DNA of 64,000 bases from contig QPMI01000502.1 of NCBI GenBank assembly GCA_004431415.1, positions 202,771 through 266,770 of the forward strand, written 5' to 3'. The position numbers and the translations under genes were made by a program. This DNA is from Cyanophora paradoxa. Its lineage: Eukaryota > Glaucocystophyceae > Cyanophorales > Cyanophoraceae. A model generated the notes under the pieces. That model saw nothing but the letters and a program-made list of their open reading frames with translations. It was not told the DNA's origin and searched no databases. Below, piece after piece: positions 53,647 to 64,000 of this stretch. Each line of letters opens with the position of its first letter. Position 1 is the stretch's first letter.

Positions 53647-54431
53647 ACCCCGAGAGGAAGCGTAGGCTCAGTCTTTGAGGAGTTGTCGTGTGCCACATGT
53701 ACAGTGCATGTTCAACTGTCCGCCCAGCCTGCAGCATCGCGATCTCGATAGGATTCCGAAGTTCAAGGCTTTTCAAGTCTCTAATTCAGCGATTCCAGAT
53801 CCTGGCAGCCGCGCGCCCATGGCCACACGTTCACGTTCGGCTGGCTCAGCGGCCCGGCGGCTCATGATCGAGAGTGGTCCCGAGTGCACGTTCATCATCG
53901 AACTTGAAAGCCATGAAGAGTGATGCCAGCGCCGCGCCTAGAGTCGCATGATCATGATCAGAGCTTGAACTTAAGCTTCGGGTTCAACGGTTTGCACTGC
54001 CGCAGTGCAGCAGCTACTAGGCTAGTCACGAGTCATCGAGGCCACCTGGTCTACGTTCTCCCAACTGAGTCATGATCCGATCATCGGATGATCATCGATT
54101 CATCATCACTGATCATGAGACCCCCCTTCAAGGCTTCAAGGCTTGAATTCAACGCAGCTTGATTGTTCGCCACCGGGTTGAACATCATGGCATCGATATC
54201 GATGATTCACTGTCCGATGGTCAAACATGACATCGGCGGGGCTAGATCGCCCCTGGACCTCCTCTAGGCTCTCAATCCCCTCCCATGCCAATTGCAAGAG
54301 CCATGTTTCCTGCAGCAGTGCAAAAATTCTCGCATTCTTGTTTCTCGTTTCTGGTTTCTTTCTTATTTCTGGCTAACCTAATCGGCTGGAGGCCTCTTCT
54401 AGATCTCGTGCCTGGCGGAGGGGACCGGGGC
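53647..54431. other. Convergent intergenic region
   Basis: Lies between the 3' ends of the MORN gene (+) and the AAA ATPase gene (-). It contains TGATCAT/ATGATCA self-complementary words at about 54060-54220 and otherwise nothing recognised; it presumably holds both 3' UTRs. Confidence 0.5.
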
Positions 54432-57400
54432 CTAGGCGGGGAACCAGTGCGGGTCGGCGGCCTCCTCGGCCCCCGAGGCCTTGCACCCAAACGACTCCCC
54501 GAAGCGCTCGTGCCGCTCCACCTGCCGCCCCCGCCCGTCTGCCCACGGGGGCCCGGGCGCGCGGGGTCGGGTGCACGACGCACGTCCTTCGGGCTCACGC
54601 TCCTCGGCTGCCGGTGCAGCGCGATCGCGAGGTGCCTGCCCGCCGCGTGGGCCCCCCGCACCGAAGCCGGCGAAGCCGCACGGCACGCGCACCTGGCCTC
54701 GATGGGGCCCGCCGACATCTCCTCCTTGCTCGCGATCCTGCCGCCGGCGGCCTCAGCCGCGCCGGCGCGGGGCGCAGCCCGGGGAGGCAGAGCAGAGCAG
54801 AGCAGAGCTCACTCGTACGCCTCGTCCTCACCGACGTGGCTGCGGGGGCGGGGCGTGGGCGGGGGGGCGAGGGGCGGGGGCGGGGCGGGGCGGGGCGGGG
54901 GGGCACCGCTCGCGGCGGACGGCGGCGATGAGCTCGGAGAGGGGCATCCGCTGCGCCGCGTTCCGCACGTCCTGCCCGGCCCCGCCCCCTCCTCGCCCCG
55001 CGCCCCGCCGGCCGCCCCGCGCCGGGGGCGCACCTTGAGGTCGGAGAAGCTGTACCCTCGCTCTGGCGCACGAGGGCCTCGAGCTGCTCCTTCCGGGGCT
55101 CGGCCGCCGGCTGGCCCCGCGCCCTCCACTCCTGCCGCACCGGGGCCGCCCCGGCCTCAGCGGCGGGGCGGAGCCACCGCGCGGGGCCCCCCGCCGCCGC
55201 CCCGGCGGGCGCACGCGGAAGGTGAGCTCGAAGAAGTCGCGGCGGGAGGCGGCGTCGGGGAGCGGGATGTACACCCTGCGCCCCGCCCCGCCCCGCCCGG
55301 CCCCGTCGCCCCCGGGCCAGGCGGGAGGCGCGGCGGGGGCGCGCACCGCGTGGGCCACCGCCGCCGCGCCGCCTCGTCGATGTTCTCCGGCCGGTTCGTC
55401 GCCTGCCGCCGGCGCTGAGGGGGCCGGCGCGGGGCGCCGGGCGCCGGGCGGGCGGGAGCGGGGCGGACGGCGACGAAGACGACGAGGCGGTCGTCCGACA
55501 TGAGGCCGTCCAGCTGTCCCCGGCATCCGCGTCGGCGGGGCGGGGCGGGGAGGCGGGGCGGGGGGCGGGGGCGGACGGAGGAGAGGAACTCGGTGCGGAC
55601 GCGGTTCATGGAGCCGCCGTCGCCGCCCCCCTCGCTCGACTCCCCCCGCGCGTTCAGCAGCGAGTCCGCCTCGCTGCCCGCCTCCGTCAGGCGGGGGCGG
55701 GGCGTGCGGGGCCGGGGGCGGCGGACTCGAGGAAGACGATGGCGGGGGCCATGTAGCGCGCGTACTCCAGCAGCACCGCCACCGTCTTCTCCCCCTCCCC
55801 GATCTGGCGGGGGCCCCGCCTCAGCGAGGGGCGCGGGGCGGGGCGCGAGGGGGGCGGCGTGGCGGCGGGGCGCGCCCACTTGGAGGTGATGCTCGAGGCC
55901 GTCACGCTGAAGAAGCTCGCCTGCGCCGCCGTCAGCCGCCCGGCCCCGAGGCGCCCCGCGAGCGCCGCGCCTTGGCCTCGCACGCCAGCGCCCGCGCGAT
56001 CAACGTCTTCCCCGTCCCCTGCGCCCGGCGCCGGCCGTCGGAGGGAGGGAGGGCGGCGGGGCGGGGCGGGGCGGAGGGCGGCGGGGCGGGGCGGGGCGGA
56101 CGGGGGGCCCGAAGAGCAGGGCGCCCTTGGAGGTGGCGTCCGGGTTGTTCCTGTACAGCTGCCGGTACAGCAGCGGGCCTGCCCCAGCCGCCCCGAGGCG
56201 TCGCCCGCCTGCGGGGCGGGGGCGGGGGCGGGGGCGGGGCGGGGCCCGCACGCAGGATCGCGTCCTTGATGATCCGCTTCTGCTCCTCGAGGCCGGCTGC
56301 GGGGCGGCGGTGAGCGGGGCGGGGTGGGGCGGGGCGGGCGGGGGCGCGCCCATGGTGTCGAAGCCGCCCTTGAGCTGGGCGGGGTCGACGCGGAGGAGGG
56401 AGACGCGGGCGAAGATCTCCTGGCCGGCCTCCTGCGCCCCGCCCCGCCCCTCAGCCCCGCACCGCCCCCGCCGCCCCGGCCCCCGCCCCGCGCGCCCGGA
56501 TGATCTTGGGGAGCTCGGGGTCCTCCCAGGAGCCCTTCGCGGCCGGCCCCGCCTCCCGCCTCGCCTCCGGGCCGCCGCCCGCCCCCTTGCAGGCGTCCAG
56601 CAGCTGCTGCCGCGGCCTAAAGCTCCTCGAGAGACCGCCCACTCCGGGCACCCTCCTCCCGCCCGCCCCGCCCTGCTCCTGCCCCTGCCCCTGCCCGCTC
56701 TCCGCCCCGGGCGGCGGGTGCCCCATCTCCTTCTGCGAGGAGCTCTCAGAGGGGAGTCCGGGGCGGGGCGGCGGGGCGGGATCGGGCCTCGTAGGTCTCG
56801 CGGGCGTTCTTGAAGCCCTCGCACGGCGGCTTCTCCGCCATCCGCTCCTCCCGCGTCTTCTTCCTCTCCCCCGCCTCCGCATCCGCCCGCTGCGCGCGCG
56901 CGCGGCGCCCTCAAGCGCGGATAGGAAGGGGGGGCGCCGCGGCGCACGGTCTTCTTTGATGGCGGGCGGTCCTCGTCGCTGTTCTTCGGCCCCAGCGGCC
57001 GCCGCCTCGAGTCGTGCGCCTCGTCGGGCACGTCGCTAAGCTGGCGCCGCCCATCGCCGCCACCGCGCTCAGCCGCGCTCCGGCCCGGTTCGGGGCCGAA
57101 CAAGGGCTGCCTCGTGTTCTGTGCCACCGCCGGCCGTCCCGACCCGCATGGGGCGGCCTCGCGCTCAGGCGGCTGCGGTGCCGCGCGGCCCGCTTCCCCT
57201 GTCGCGCTGTTCGAGGGCGGTGTGGGGTGCGAGGGAACGACTTCGTCCTGCTCCGCCTCGCCATATGCATTCTGCGCAGCGCTTGATCAAAAGCGCGCGG
57301 AAAGGTCGGATCTCGGGCACGCGGGCGGGAACGCACCTCCTCATGTGACAGCAGCATATCCCACATCTCGTCGGTGCGCATCAGCTCCTCCAGCGACGTG

Positions 57401-57705
57401 ATTGCGGGCTGGAACGGGAGAGGCTTGGAGGGATCGCGGCCTGCGGCCACGAGCACCTGCTCGTCGAAGCTCTTCCAGTGCTGCATGATGCTGTTCGAGT
57501 GCCGTAGCAGGCTGCTGAGAGCGCGCTCCTCCGGGAGCCGGGCTAACGCAGCGCTCTTCCCGGCGACCTCGGCGAGCGCGCCCTCGGCGGACAGGAGGGA
57601 CAGCAGCCGCCGGTGCGCGGACAGCACGCGGTGCCCTTCGACCGCCGAGTCCGGGCGCAGCTCTAGCTGGAGCTGCTGGTGGAGCCTGAGGCAGAACGTG
57701 TCCAT
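54432..57705 (-). CDS. AAA ATPase of the spastin/katanin/fidgetin type
   Basis: Spliced gene. Met 57705 (MDTFCLRLHQQLQLEL) follows a possible acceptor TGTAG. The N-terminal helical region includes LRHSNSIMQHWKSFDEQVL and EELMRTDEMWDMLLSHE. The ATPase module reads GLEEQKRIIKDAI, GALLFGPPGTGKTLIARAL (Walker A, ~56110-55990), ASFFSVTASSITSKW, GEGEKTVAVLLEYAR, then IVFLDEADSLLNARGE (Walker B), where the Asp-Glu pair is created by splicing across donor GTCCGCC near 55730. ATNRPENIDEAARRR (sensor/arginine region), VYIPLPDAASRRDFF, SEGYSFSDLK and the meiotic-clade C-terminus SVSPKDVERHERFGESFG follow. Family members sever microtubules or remodel ESCRT-type polymers; which applies here is undecided. 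It is divergent from eIF1AD with 142 bp between the starts. Confidence 0.85.
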
Positions 57706-57847
57706 GTCTACAGAGGGACGAGAGTTCACGCCGCGTGGGCGGCGTGGCGCTGCATGCGTGCGCGGGCTGGGCTGCCACCAGCGAGAATTTTTTCGAACTG
57801 CTCTCAGGAAGCCACAGGTTCGGCTCCCCGCGGGTGCTTATCAAAAG
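57706..57847. promoter_or_regulatory. Shared divergent promoter region
   Basis: Only 142 bp separate the start codons of the AAA ATPase gene (-) and the eIF1AD gene (+), so promoter and 5' leader elements of both must overlap here, unless the AAA gene has an upstream leader exon (the TGTAG before its ATG looks like an acceptor). No TATA-like word was identified. Confidence 0.45.
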
Positions 57848-58657
57848 ATGAGCCGAAAGAACGTCGGGAGCCGCCAGGCGACCAATGCGATCCTCGCCGA
57901 GTCGCCAGTGCCGACAGAGACGCAGAGAATAGCGAGAATAATCAGCGCGCGGGGCAGCAACCTGTACGAGGTCGAGCACCTGGCGCCTGGGGCCGCCGCG
58001 GACGCTCCCATGGCGAAAGCGATGTGCCGCATGCCATCAAAGTTCAAAAACCGCGTCTGGATAAAGATCGGTGGGTCTGCGCCAGCGCGCCGGCGATCAT
58101 GTGAAGGAAGCGGCCCTGCGCGCTCGTCCGGGGCGCCGTTCAGCGCTGATTTGTGCTCCGCAGGTGACTACATCATAATAGAACCGGACGAGAGCGGTAC
58201 AAAGTCCGACGGTGTCTCCGTGCTCTATCCGGATCACATCAAGCACCTGCAATCCCTCAATCTCTGGTTCGGAGCGCTTTGGCCCGTCACCGAGCACTCG
58301 TACTTAGCATCTTCCTTCGCAGGCCCGCATCGTTCCCTCCGACTAAGCTGCCTCGCCGCTCCCCGCCGCCGGAGCCGTCACCGAGCGCCATGCGGGCGCT
58401 GACGGACGAGGACGAGGACGAGGACGAGGACGGGGACGAGGAAGAGGGGGGAAGCGATGAGGAGGACGAGGAGAGCGAGGACGACCTGCCACCGAATCCC
58501 AACCACGTTGGCGTGGCCGCGGAGAGCGACGAGGTACGCTTCCAAGATCGCGGGCGGGCGCGATCCCTCCCACGCCATGCGGCGTGGCTAACCGGCTTCC
58601 ACGATGCAGGAAACGCCTTCCAAAACCCATGCGCCAGCAAGAGGGCCGAACCGATAG
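57848..58657 (+). CDS. EIF1AD: eIF1A domain-containing protein (EIF1AD homologue)
   Basis: Four-exon gene. Exon 1 starts MSRKNVGSRQATNAIL at 57848 and carries the S1/IF1-like fold: VPTETQRIARIISARGSNLY, EVEHLAPGAAA, MPSKFKNRVWIKI. A GT-AG intron (donor GTGGGTCTGC) leads to GDYIIIEPDESGTKSDGVSV and PDHIKHLQSLNLW. The next intron (GTTCGGAGC...CTTCGCAG) restores LWPASFPP, as in animal and plant EIF1AD. The tail is a highly acidic Asp/Glu run (DEDEDEDEDGDEEE). The last intron (GTACGCTTCC...GATGCAG) adds ETPSKTHAPARGPNR and the stop at 58657. The family is nuclear and RNA-binding; the exact role is not established here. Size and layout match the family. Confidence 0.9.
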
Positions 58658-59246
58658 CCACAGAGATAGGGACATCGATATCGTTTGCCTGCAGGTTTGC
58701 TTTCGCTGAATCGAAATGCGCGTTGAAGGTTTGCCAACCGGGCGCAGTCTACTGTTAGGCAACCGGGCGCAGTTCTAGGGCGCAGGGCCCGGGGCGTCGC
58801 AGGGCACGGCCAGCCAGCGCTTGTTGCCGGGCCGGTGGACGTGCGCGCCGCGGCGGGGTCACCAGACTTTAGCTAATCTTAGCTACAGTCGTAACAAAGA
58901 CTGCACAGTTCGACAGCTCGAGCTTGTTGATGTGAGCTACCGCTGGAGGTTCGATTCCTTCGCTTCGTTCGCACGCGCGCGAGTATCCCTCTTTAGTCGC
59001 TAGGCAACAACAAGGCCGGGGCCGTGAAGCCCAGTGCGATCGAACGCAACGGGTGCGGAGTGCCGGGATCGTAGCTCTATAGCGCGTCAGTGGAGCAACC
59101 GCGCGCGGTCCGGGTCGGGAGCCGGGTCGGCTGAGGCTGGGCCGAGGATTTATTGGACCAGCCTCGCTTCGTTTGAGCGATCAAAGCGACCAGCCTTGCA
59201 GGAGATCCGATCGCTGGTCGATTGGTTCATCGGTCGCCGAGGAGGC
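58658..59246. other. Intergenic, nothing firm
   Basis: Presumed 3' UTR of eIF1AD and 5' region of the histidine kinase gene. A GGTTCGATTCC word near 58950 resembles a tRNA T-loop but has no matching tRNA body. The kinase frame is open back to 59034, so its start could lie in this stretch. Confidence 0.5.
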
Positions 59247-62200
59247 ATGGAGAACCTCATCGGTTCGACCCAATCCTCCCGCAGTGTCCAGTCCACCTCA
59301 GCGCCGACGAGCGCGCCCAACGTGAACGCACCCGCGTGCGCAGATCGCATGCAGGCGGGGTCTGACTCCAGCTCCTCCCTGCACTCGGCCCCCGAGGTGC
59401 GTGGGGGCGGGGGGCCGCGCCGCGGACGGGTGCCGACTGCTGCGCAGATTTCGGTGGACGCGGGGAGCCCCGGCCACTCGGAGTCGACGTCGGGGGAGCA
59501 CTCGCGGCGCGCCTCGGGGGCGAGCAGCGCGGGGTCGGTCGCCGGGCAGCCGCAGCAGCGCGCGGGGGTGCCCTTCCCGCGCAGCCGCACGTACGCGGGC
59601 GCCATGATGGGCGCCGTCGTCGCCCCGCCCAGCCTCAGCTCCACCCTCGCCGCCTCCCCCGCCTCCGCTCCCTCCTACTCCGCCGCCACCGCCGCCGGCG
59701 AGCTGCCGCTCCTGCAGCTCTCCGGCCCGCGCGCCTCCACCCTCCAGCAGGCCAGCTACGCGCCCTCGCCGCCCCCGCCCCGCATCGTTAGCACCTACGG
59801 CTCCCCGCGGGCCCCCGGCCCGGTGCCGCCGCGGGGCAGCGGCGGGGCGGCGGGTCGGCGAGCGGGGCGCGGCTGGCCGGCAGCTCGGGCAGCAGCATGG
59901 CGCGGCTGCTGTCCTCCCTCGGCGGCCGGAGCCGCGTGCGCTCCGTCTCGCCGGCGCAGAAGCCGGCCCCCGCGGCCGACGCCGAGGGGCGGCGCCCGAG
60001 CTACCATGGCCCGGCCTCGCCCTCGGAGGGCGCCGAGCGGCCGGCGACGGTGGCAGACCTCGGGGCGCGGCGCGGCGTCTCCCCGCGAAGCTTCGGGTCT
60101 CCCCCGTGCCGCCGACGGCGGCTGCGGGGCACGGGGGCGCTGGGCCGGGGCGGCGGGGCTGCAGGCGGGGCCCGTGGGGACGCTGCTGGGGTGCCTGCGG
60201 GAGCTCTCCGCTGGGCTCGACCTCGACCACGCCCTCCGCGCCCTCTCCCGCGCCGCCACCCGCCTCCTCCGGCCCCGCCGCCCCGGCCCCGCGCCCCCGC
60301 ACCCCCACGACGCCCCCTCCTCCCCCGGGCCCCTCCCCTCGCCCTCCCCCCGGGGCTCGCTCGGGGGGGCGGGGCAGGGGCGGGCGCTGCGGGTGCGGGT
60401 CTTCATCAGCGGGAAGCTGTGGCAGCTGAGCCAGCACCAGCGGGGCACGGGGGCCCCCGAGGGCCTCGCCCCCGACCTCTCCTGGAGCCCCTTCTCCGAC
60501 CTCGACGACGATGACGAGGAGGAAGTGGAGTTGGATGCGGCGGGGGCGCCGACGCCGGGCTCCCGCCGGGGCAGCGCGAGCGGCGAGGGCGGCGCCCCCG
60601 AGCTCCGCGTCGGCTGGGACGCGGGCGTCGCCCGGTGCCGCCCCGCTCCCCCGCCCCCGCGCACCCGCGCCGCCGGCTCACGGGCGGGCGGGACCAGGCT
60701 CGCGGCGGAGACGGGGCGGGAGGTCGAGCTGCTGGATCCGGCCTCGCACCCGAGGCGCGCCCCCGGCCCCCCCGCCCGCGCCGCCCGGACCGCCCCTTCT
60801 GCGCTGAGCGGCGCGCAGCTTCGACGCGCACTATGACCTGCAGGCCGGCGAGGCGGGCCCCGGGCCGGCCGCCCTCATCTGCGCCCCGCTCTTCCCCGCC
60901 CCGGCGCCCCGCCCCGCCCACGACCACGACCACGAGGCCGGCCCCCGCCGCCAGCCCCTCGCCGTCGTCCAGGCCCGCCCCGCCCGCCCCTGCCCGCCCG
61001 CCGGCCCGCCCGCCTGGGGACGACCGCCGGCGCGCAGGTGCTGGTGCCGCTGCGCCCGGGCGAGGCGCTGGGGGTGGCGCCCTGGGAACCCGAGGAGCGC
61101 GACTGCTTCCGCGTCTTCTGCGAGCACGCCGGTGCCCCCGCCCCGCCCCGCATCGCACCGCCCCGCCCCGCGCTCAGCGGGGCCGGCGGGGCGTAGGGCT
61201 GGCGCTCGCGAACGTGAGCCGGCACCTGAGCGTGCAGAAGGAGCGGCGGCAGAACCAGGAGATCCTCAAGGCGAGCGCCCCGCCCCGCCCCGGCGGCCCG
61301 CCCCGCGCCCCCCGCGGGCGGCTGAGGCCGGAGCAGGTGCTCTACTCGATCGCGACGGAGCTGGAGACGCAGCGGCTGATCTACAGCATCACGGAGAAGA
61401 CGAAGGAGCTGCTGGGGGCCGACCTCTGCACCGTCTTCTCCATCGACGCCGAGCGCCGCGAGCTCTGGTCCGTCGTCTCCATGGACATCAACGAGATCCG
61501 CTTCCCCATGTCCAAGGCCCGCCCCCGCCCCCGGCCCCGCACCCGCCCCGGCTCGAGCCTTGTGGGGCGGGGCAGGGGATCGCGGGGCACGTGGCGACGA
61601 CGGGGGAGGCGCTGAACATCCCGGACGCCTACCTGGACCACCGCTTCAACCCCGAGTTCGACCGCCGCACGGGCCGCCAGACCCGCGCCGTCCTCTGCGT
61701 CCCCATCCGCAACAACGCCCGCGCCATCGTCGGCGTCCTCCAGGTCATCAACAAGCACGGCAACGGCGTCTTCGACAACGACGACGTCCGCCCCCGCCCG
61801 CCCCCGCCCGCGCCCCGGCCCGCCCTCCCCCCCGCGGTTTCCGAGGCGGGGCGGGGGCGGCAGATGGAGCTGCTGCGCACCTTCTCGGTCTTCTGCGGCA
61901 TCGCCCTCCAGAACGCCCGCCTCTACGACCAGGCCCGCCCGCCCGCTCGCCCGTCCCGCCCCGCCCGGGCGCCGCGCGGCGGGGCTGAGGGTGCGGGCGG
62001 GTTGGTGCAGGCGGTGCACGCGCAGCGGCGCTCGCAGGTGCTGCTGGAGGTTGCCAAGGGCTTCTCCACCGAGCTCGCCTCCTCCGCCCTCACCGCCAAG
62101 ATCATGGAGCAGGCCCGCCCCCGCCGGCCCCCGAGCGAGCGAGCGGCGGCGGGGCGCGGCGCTGAGGGGCGGGGGACGGGGCAGGCGCGCAAGCAGCTGG

Positions 62201-64000
62201 ACGCCGCCCAGTGCACCGTTTTCCGCGTCGACCAGGAGAACGTGCCCGCCCGCGACCCGCCGCCGCCGCCGCCCCCCCTGCCCGCCCCGCCTCAAGCGCG
62301 GCCCGCCCGCAGCACGAGCTCATCGCGAGCGCCGACGACGGGACGGTGCGCGCGCGCGCCGACCCGGGCCGGCCCGGGCGGCCGCTGACGCCGTGGCGGC
62401 GGGCGCAGACCTTCCGGGCGCCGATACGGGCCATCCTGGGCAGAGTGCGGCGGCCCCGCCCGCCCCTGCGCGGGGCGGGGCGGGCTGGAGCGGGGCGCAG
62501 CGGGGTGGGCGTCGGGGCGGAAGCGGTCGGAGGGCGGCGAGCCTCCTTCTCGCGCTACGGGGCCTCCACGGGGAGGCGGCGCAGGGCTTCGAGGCGCCCG
62601 TCGGGCCCACCGCCGTGCCCCCGGCCCCCGCCCCGCCCCGCCCCGGCCGCCCCGCCTCACGCCCCCGGGGGGGCAGGTGGGACACGTGCTGGGGAGCGGG
62701 CGGCCGGTGCGGGTGTGCCGGGCGTTCGACGGGGAGGACCCGCGCCTCGTCGACGTCGTCGATCTCCTCTCCCGCTCCGGCCCAGGGCCCGCCCCGCCCC
62801 TGCCCGCCCCGCCCCGCTCCGCCTCTCCCTCGAGCGCGGGGCGGGCAGGTCGCAGCGGCAGCAGGGAGCGGTGGAGGGCGGGGAGGGGGCGCGCGGGGCC
62901 TACTCGACGCTCTGCGTGCCGATGCGCAACGCGCACGGGCAGCTCCTCGGCGTCGTCCAGGCCCGCCCGCCCCGCCCCGCCCCGCCGCCTCCGAGCTGAA
63001 GGGGCGGCTGCGGGGCGCAGATGACGAACAAGCGGCGCTGGCGGCACTCGGCGGGGGAGGGCCCCGAGCAGTTCGTCGCCTTCACCCCCGAGGCGCCCCC
63101 CCGCCCCCGCCCCAAGGCCGCCGCCGCGCGCCGCGGGGGCGTTGAGGGGCGGGGCGCGCGCGCGGCAGGACGAGGAGTTCCTCGAGGGCTTCTCCGCCCA
63201 GGTCCCCCGCCTTGCCCCGCCCCGCCCCCGCCGGGGCTAAGGGCGGGGGCAGGCGGCGGTGGCGATCGAGAACAGCGAGCTGTACCAGAAGGCGCTGCAG
63301 AGCGCCTCCCTCAAGTCCGCCTTCCTCGCAAACATGTCCCACGAGATCCGAAGTCCGCCCCCCGCCCCCGCCGCCCCCGAGACGAAGGGGCGTCGCCCCT
63401 GAGCGGGGGCGGGCGGGCAGCGCCGCTGATCGGCGTGATCGGGATGGCCGGGCTGCTGGCGGAGACGGAGCTGGACCCGCAGCAGCGCGAGTTCTGCGAC
63501 ACCATCAAGGCCCGGCGCCTCCCCCCGCCGCTCCGAGGCGCGCCCCTCGCGGCGGGACGCGCTGAGCGGGGCGGGGCGGGGTGCGCGCGCAGGCCTCTGC
63601 GGACCTGCTGCTCACGCTGGTGCGGCGGGGCGCGGGAGCCGGCCCCGCTCCCGCGCAGCTCGACCTGATGCTAAGGACGGGGCAGGTGAACGACATCCTG
63701 GACTTCTCGAAGATCGAGGCGGGGAAGCTGACGTTCGAGCTGCTCGACTTCGACCTCTACGAGGCGGCCTACATGGCGTGCGACCTCAACTCCGAGAAGG
63801 CCGAGACCAAGCGCCTCGAGTACGTCCTCCGCATCGAGCCCGACGGTGACCCCCGGCCCCCGCACCGCCTTTCCCCCTCGGCTCTGCCCCGCCCCGCCTC
63901 AGCGCTGAGGCGGGGCGGGGCGGGCAGTGCCGGTGAACCTGCGGGGGGACCCGGGGCGCCTCCAGCAGGTCATCAACAACCTGGTCCGCTCGAGCGAGAG
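59247..64000 (+). CDS. Multi-GAF sensor histidine kinase (3' part beyond window)
   Basis: Multi-exon gene, truncated by the window end. Met 59247 (MENLIGSTQSSRSV) opens a Ser/Ala-rich N-terminus; an in-frame upstream start at 59034 is less likely. A first GAF-like region contains LLGCLRELSAGLDLDHALRAL. A clear second GAF reads VLYSIATELETQRLIYSITEK, CTVFSIDAERRELWS, GIAGHVATTGEALNIPDAYL, AVLCVPIRNNARAIVGVLQV (61330-61790). A third carries LDAAQCTVFRVDQEN, GQVGHVLGSGRPVRVCRAFD and STLCVPMRNAHGQLLGVVQ. The HisKA domain follows: LKSAFLANMSHEIRTPLIGV, where splicing restores the Thr and the His is the phospho-acceptor; then LVNDILDFSKIEAGKLTFEL. The ATPase domain begins with LRGDPGRLQQVINNLV and runs off the window. 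No membrane segment was seen. The signal is unknown, possibly a cyclic nucleotide or chromophore. Confidence 0.82.
63846..63927 (+). other. Representative hairpin intron of the histidine kinase gene
   Basis: An 82-nt GT-AG intron between EPD and VPVNLRGD. It contains a perfect 34-bp palindrome: 63887-63903 (CCCCGCCCCGCCTCAGC) is exactly complementary to 63904-63920. The G-rich arm ends a few bases before the AG. Many other introns in the window have the same C-rich-then-G-rich arrangement. Confidence 0.85.

Noticed and set aside
58945-58970. GGTTCGATTCC, a tRNA T-loop-like word
   Set aside because: No complementary acceptor stem or D-arm upstream; treated as chance.

Overview
The window is nuclear DNA of a GC-rich single-celled eukaryote, most likely a microalga or a related protist. 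Genes are split by short (about 50-100 nt), extremely GC-rich introns. The products are eukaryotic in type: MORN-repeat proteins, a spastin/katanin-like AAA ATPase, an eIF1AD homologue, an HMG-box protein and a TmcB-like multi-PAS membrane protein. They sit beside a multi-GAF histidine kinase and a cyanobacterial/plastid-style thioredoxin-fold protein, a mix common in algae. I cannot fix the lineage; a haptophyte or another secondary-plastid alga would fit, but that is inference.

Layout. 1-2025: a ~150-bp satellite and other non-coding DNA. 2026-7634 (-): a large MORN-repeat protein ending in a kinase-like domain without catalytic residues. 7911-9529 (-): a thioredoxin-fold protein. 10584-19217: a large non-coding inverted repeat (two ~3.3-kb arms), flanked by minisatellites and short terminal inverted repeats. 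19720-23238: a 5'-truncated DIRS-type retrotransposon (E1), abutting the 3' end of a TmcB-like gene (23199-33232, -). 34820-36634 (-): an HMG-box protein. 36635-45861: a repeat-rich tract with a hAT-like MITE, a perfect 27-bp-arm palindrome, a spliced rve-type integrase (+), a ~173-bp satellite, an unrecognised multi-exon gene (-) and a 74-bp direct repeat. 45862-49643: a second DIRS element (E2) with terminal inverted repeats, an intact RT and a decayed recombinase. 49870-53646 (+): a second MORN protein. 54432-57705 (-): the AAA ATPase, divergent from eIF1AD (57848-58657, +). 59247-64000 (+): the histidine kinase, cut by the window end.

Working together. There is no operon logic. MORN, TmcB-like and AAA proteins suggest membrane/cytoskeleton and signalling roles; the kinase-like and histidine-kinase proteins suggest signalling. 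The host genes share an unusual intron style: a C-rich first half, a complementary G-rich second half, and frequent GC donors. The integrase and the unrecognised gene have AT-richer introns carrying TTGCGTTG-type minisatellites, so that block looks like a separate, probably mobile, compartment.

Limits. Exon boundaries were placed by eye from splice signals and protein continuity. Starts of the TmcB-like, unrecognised, second MORN and HMG genes are uncertain. In this GC-rich DNA many long open frames are spurious and were left out.
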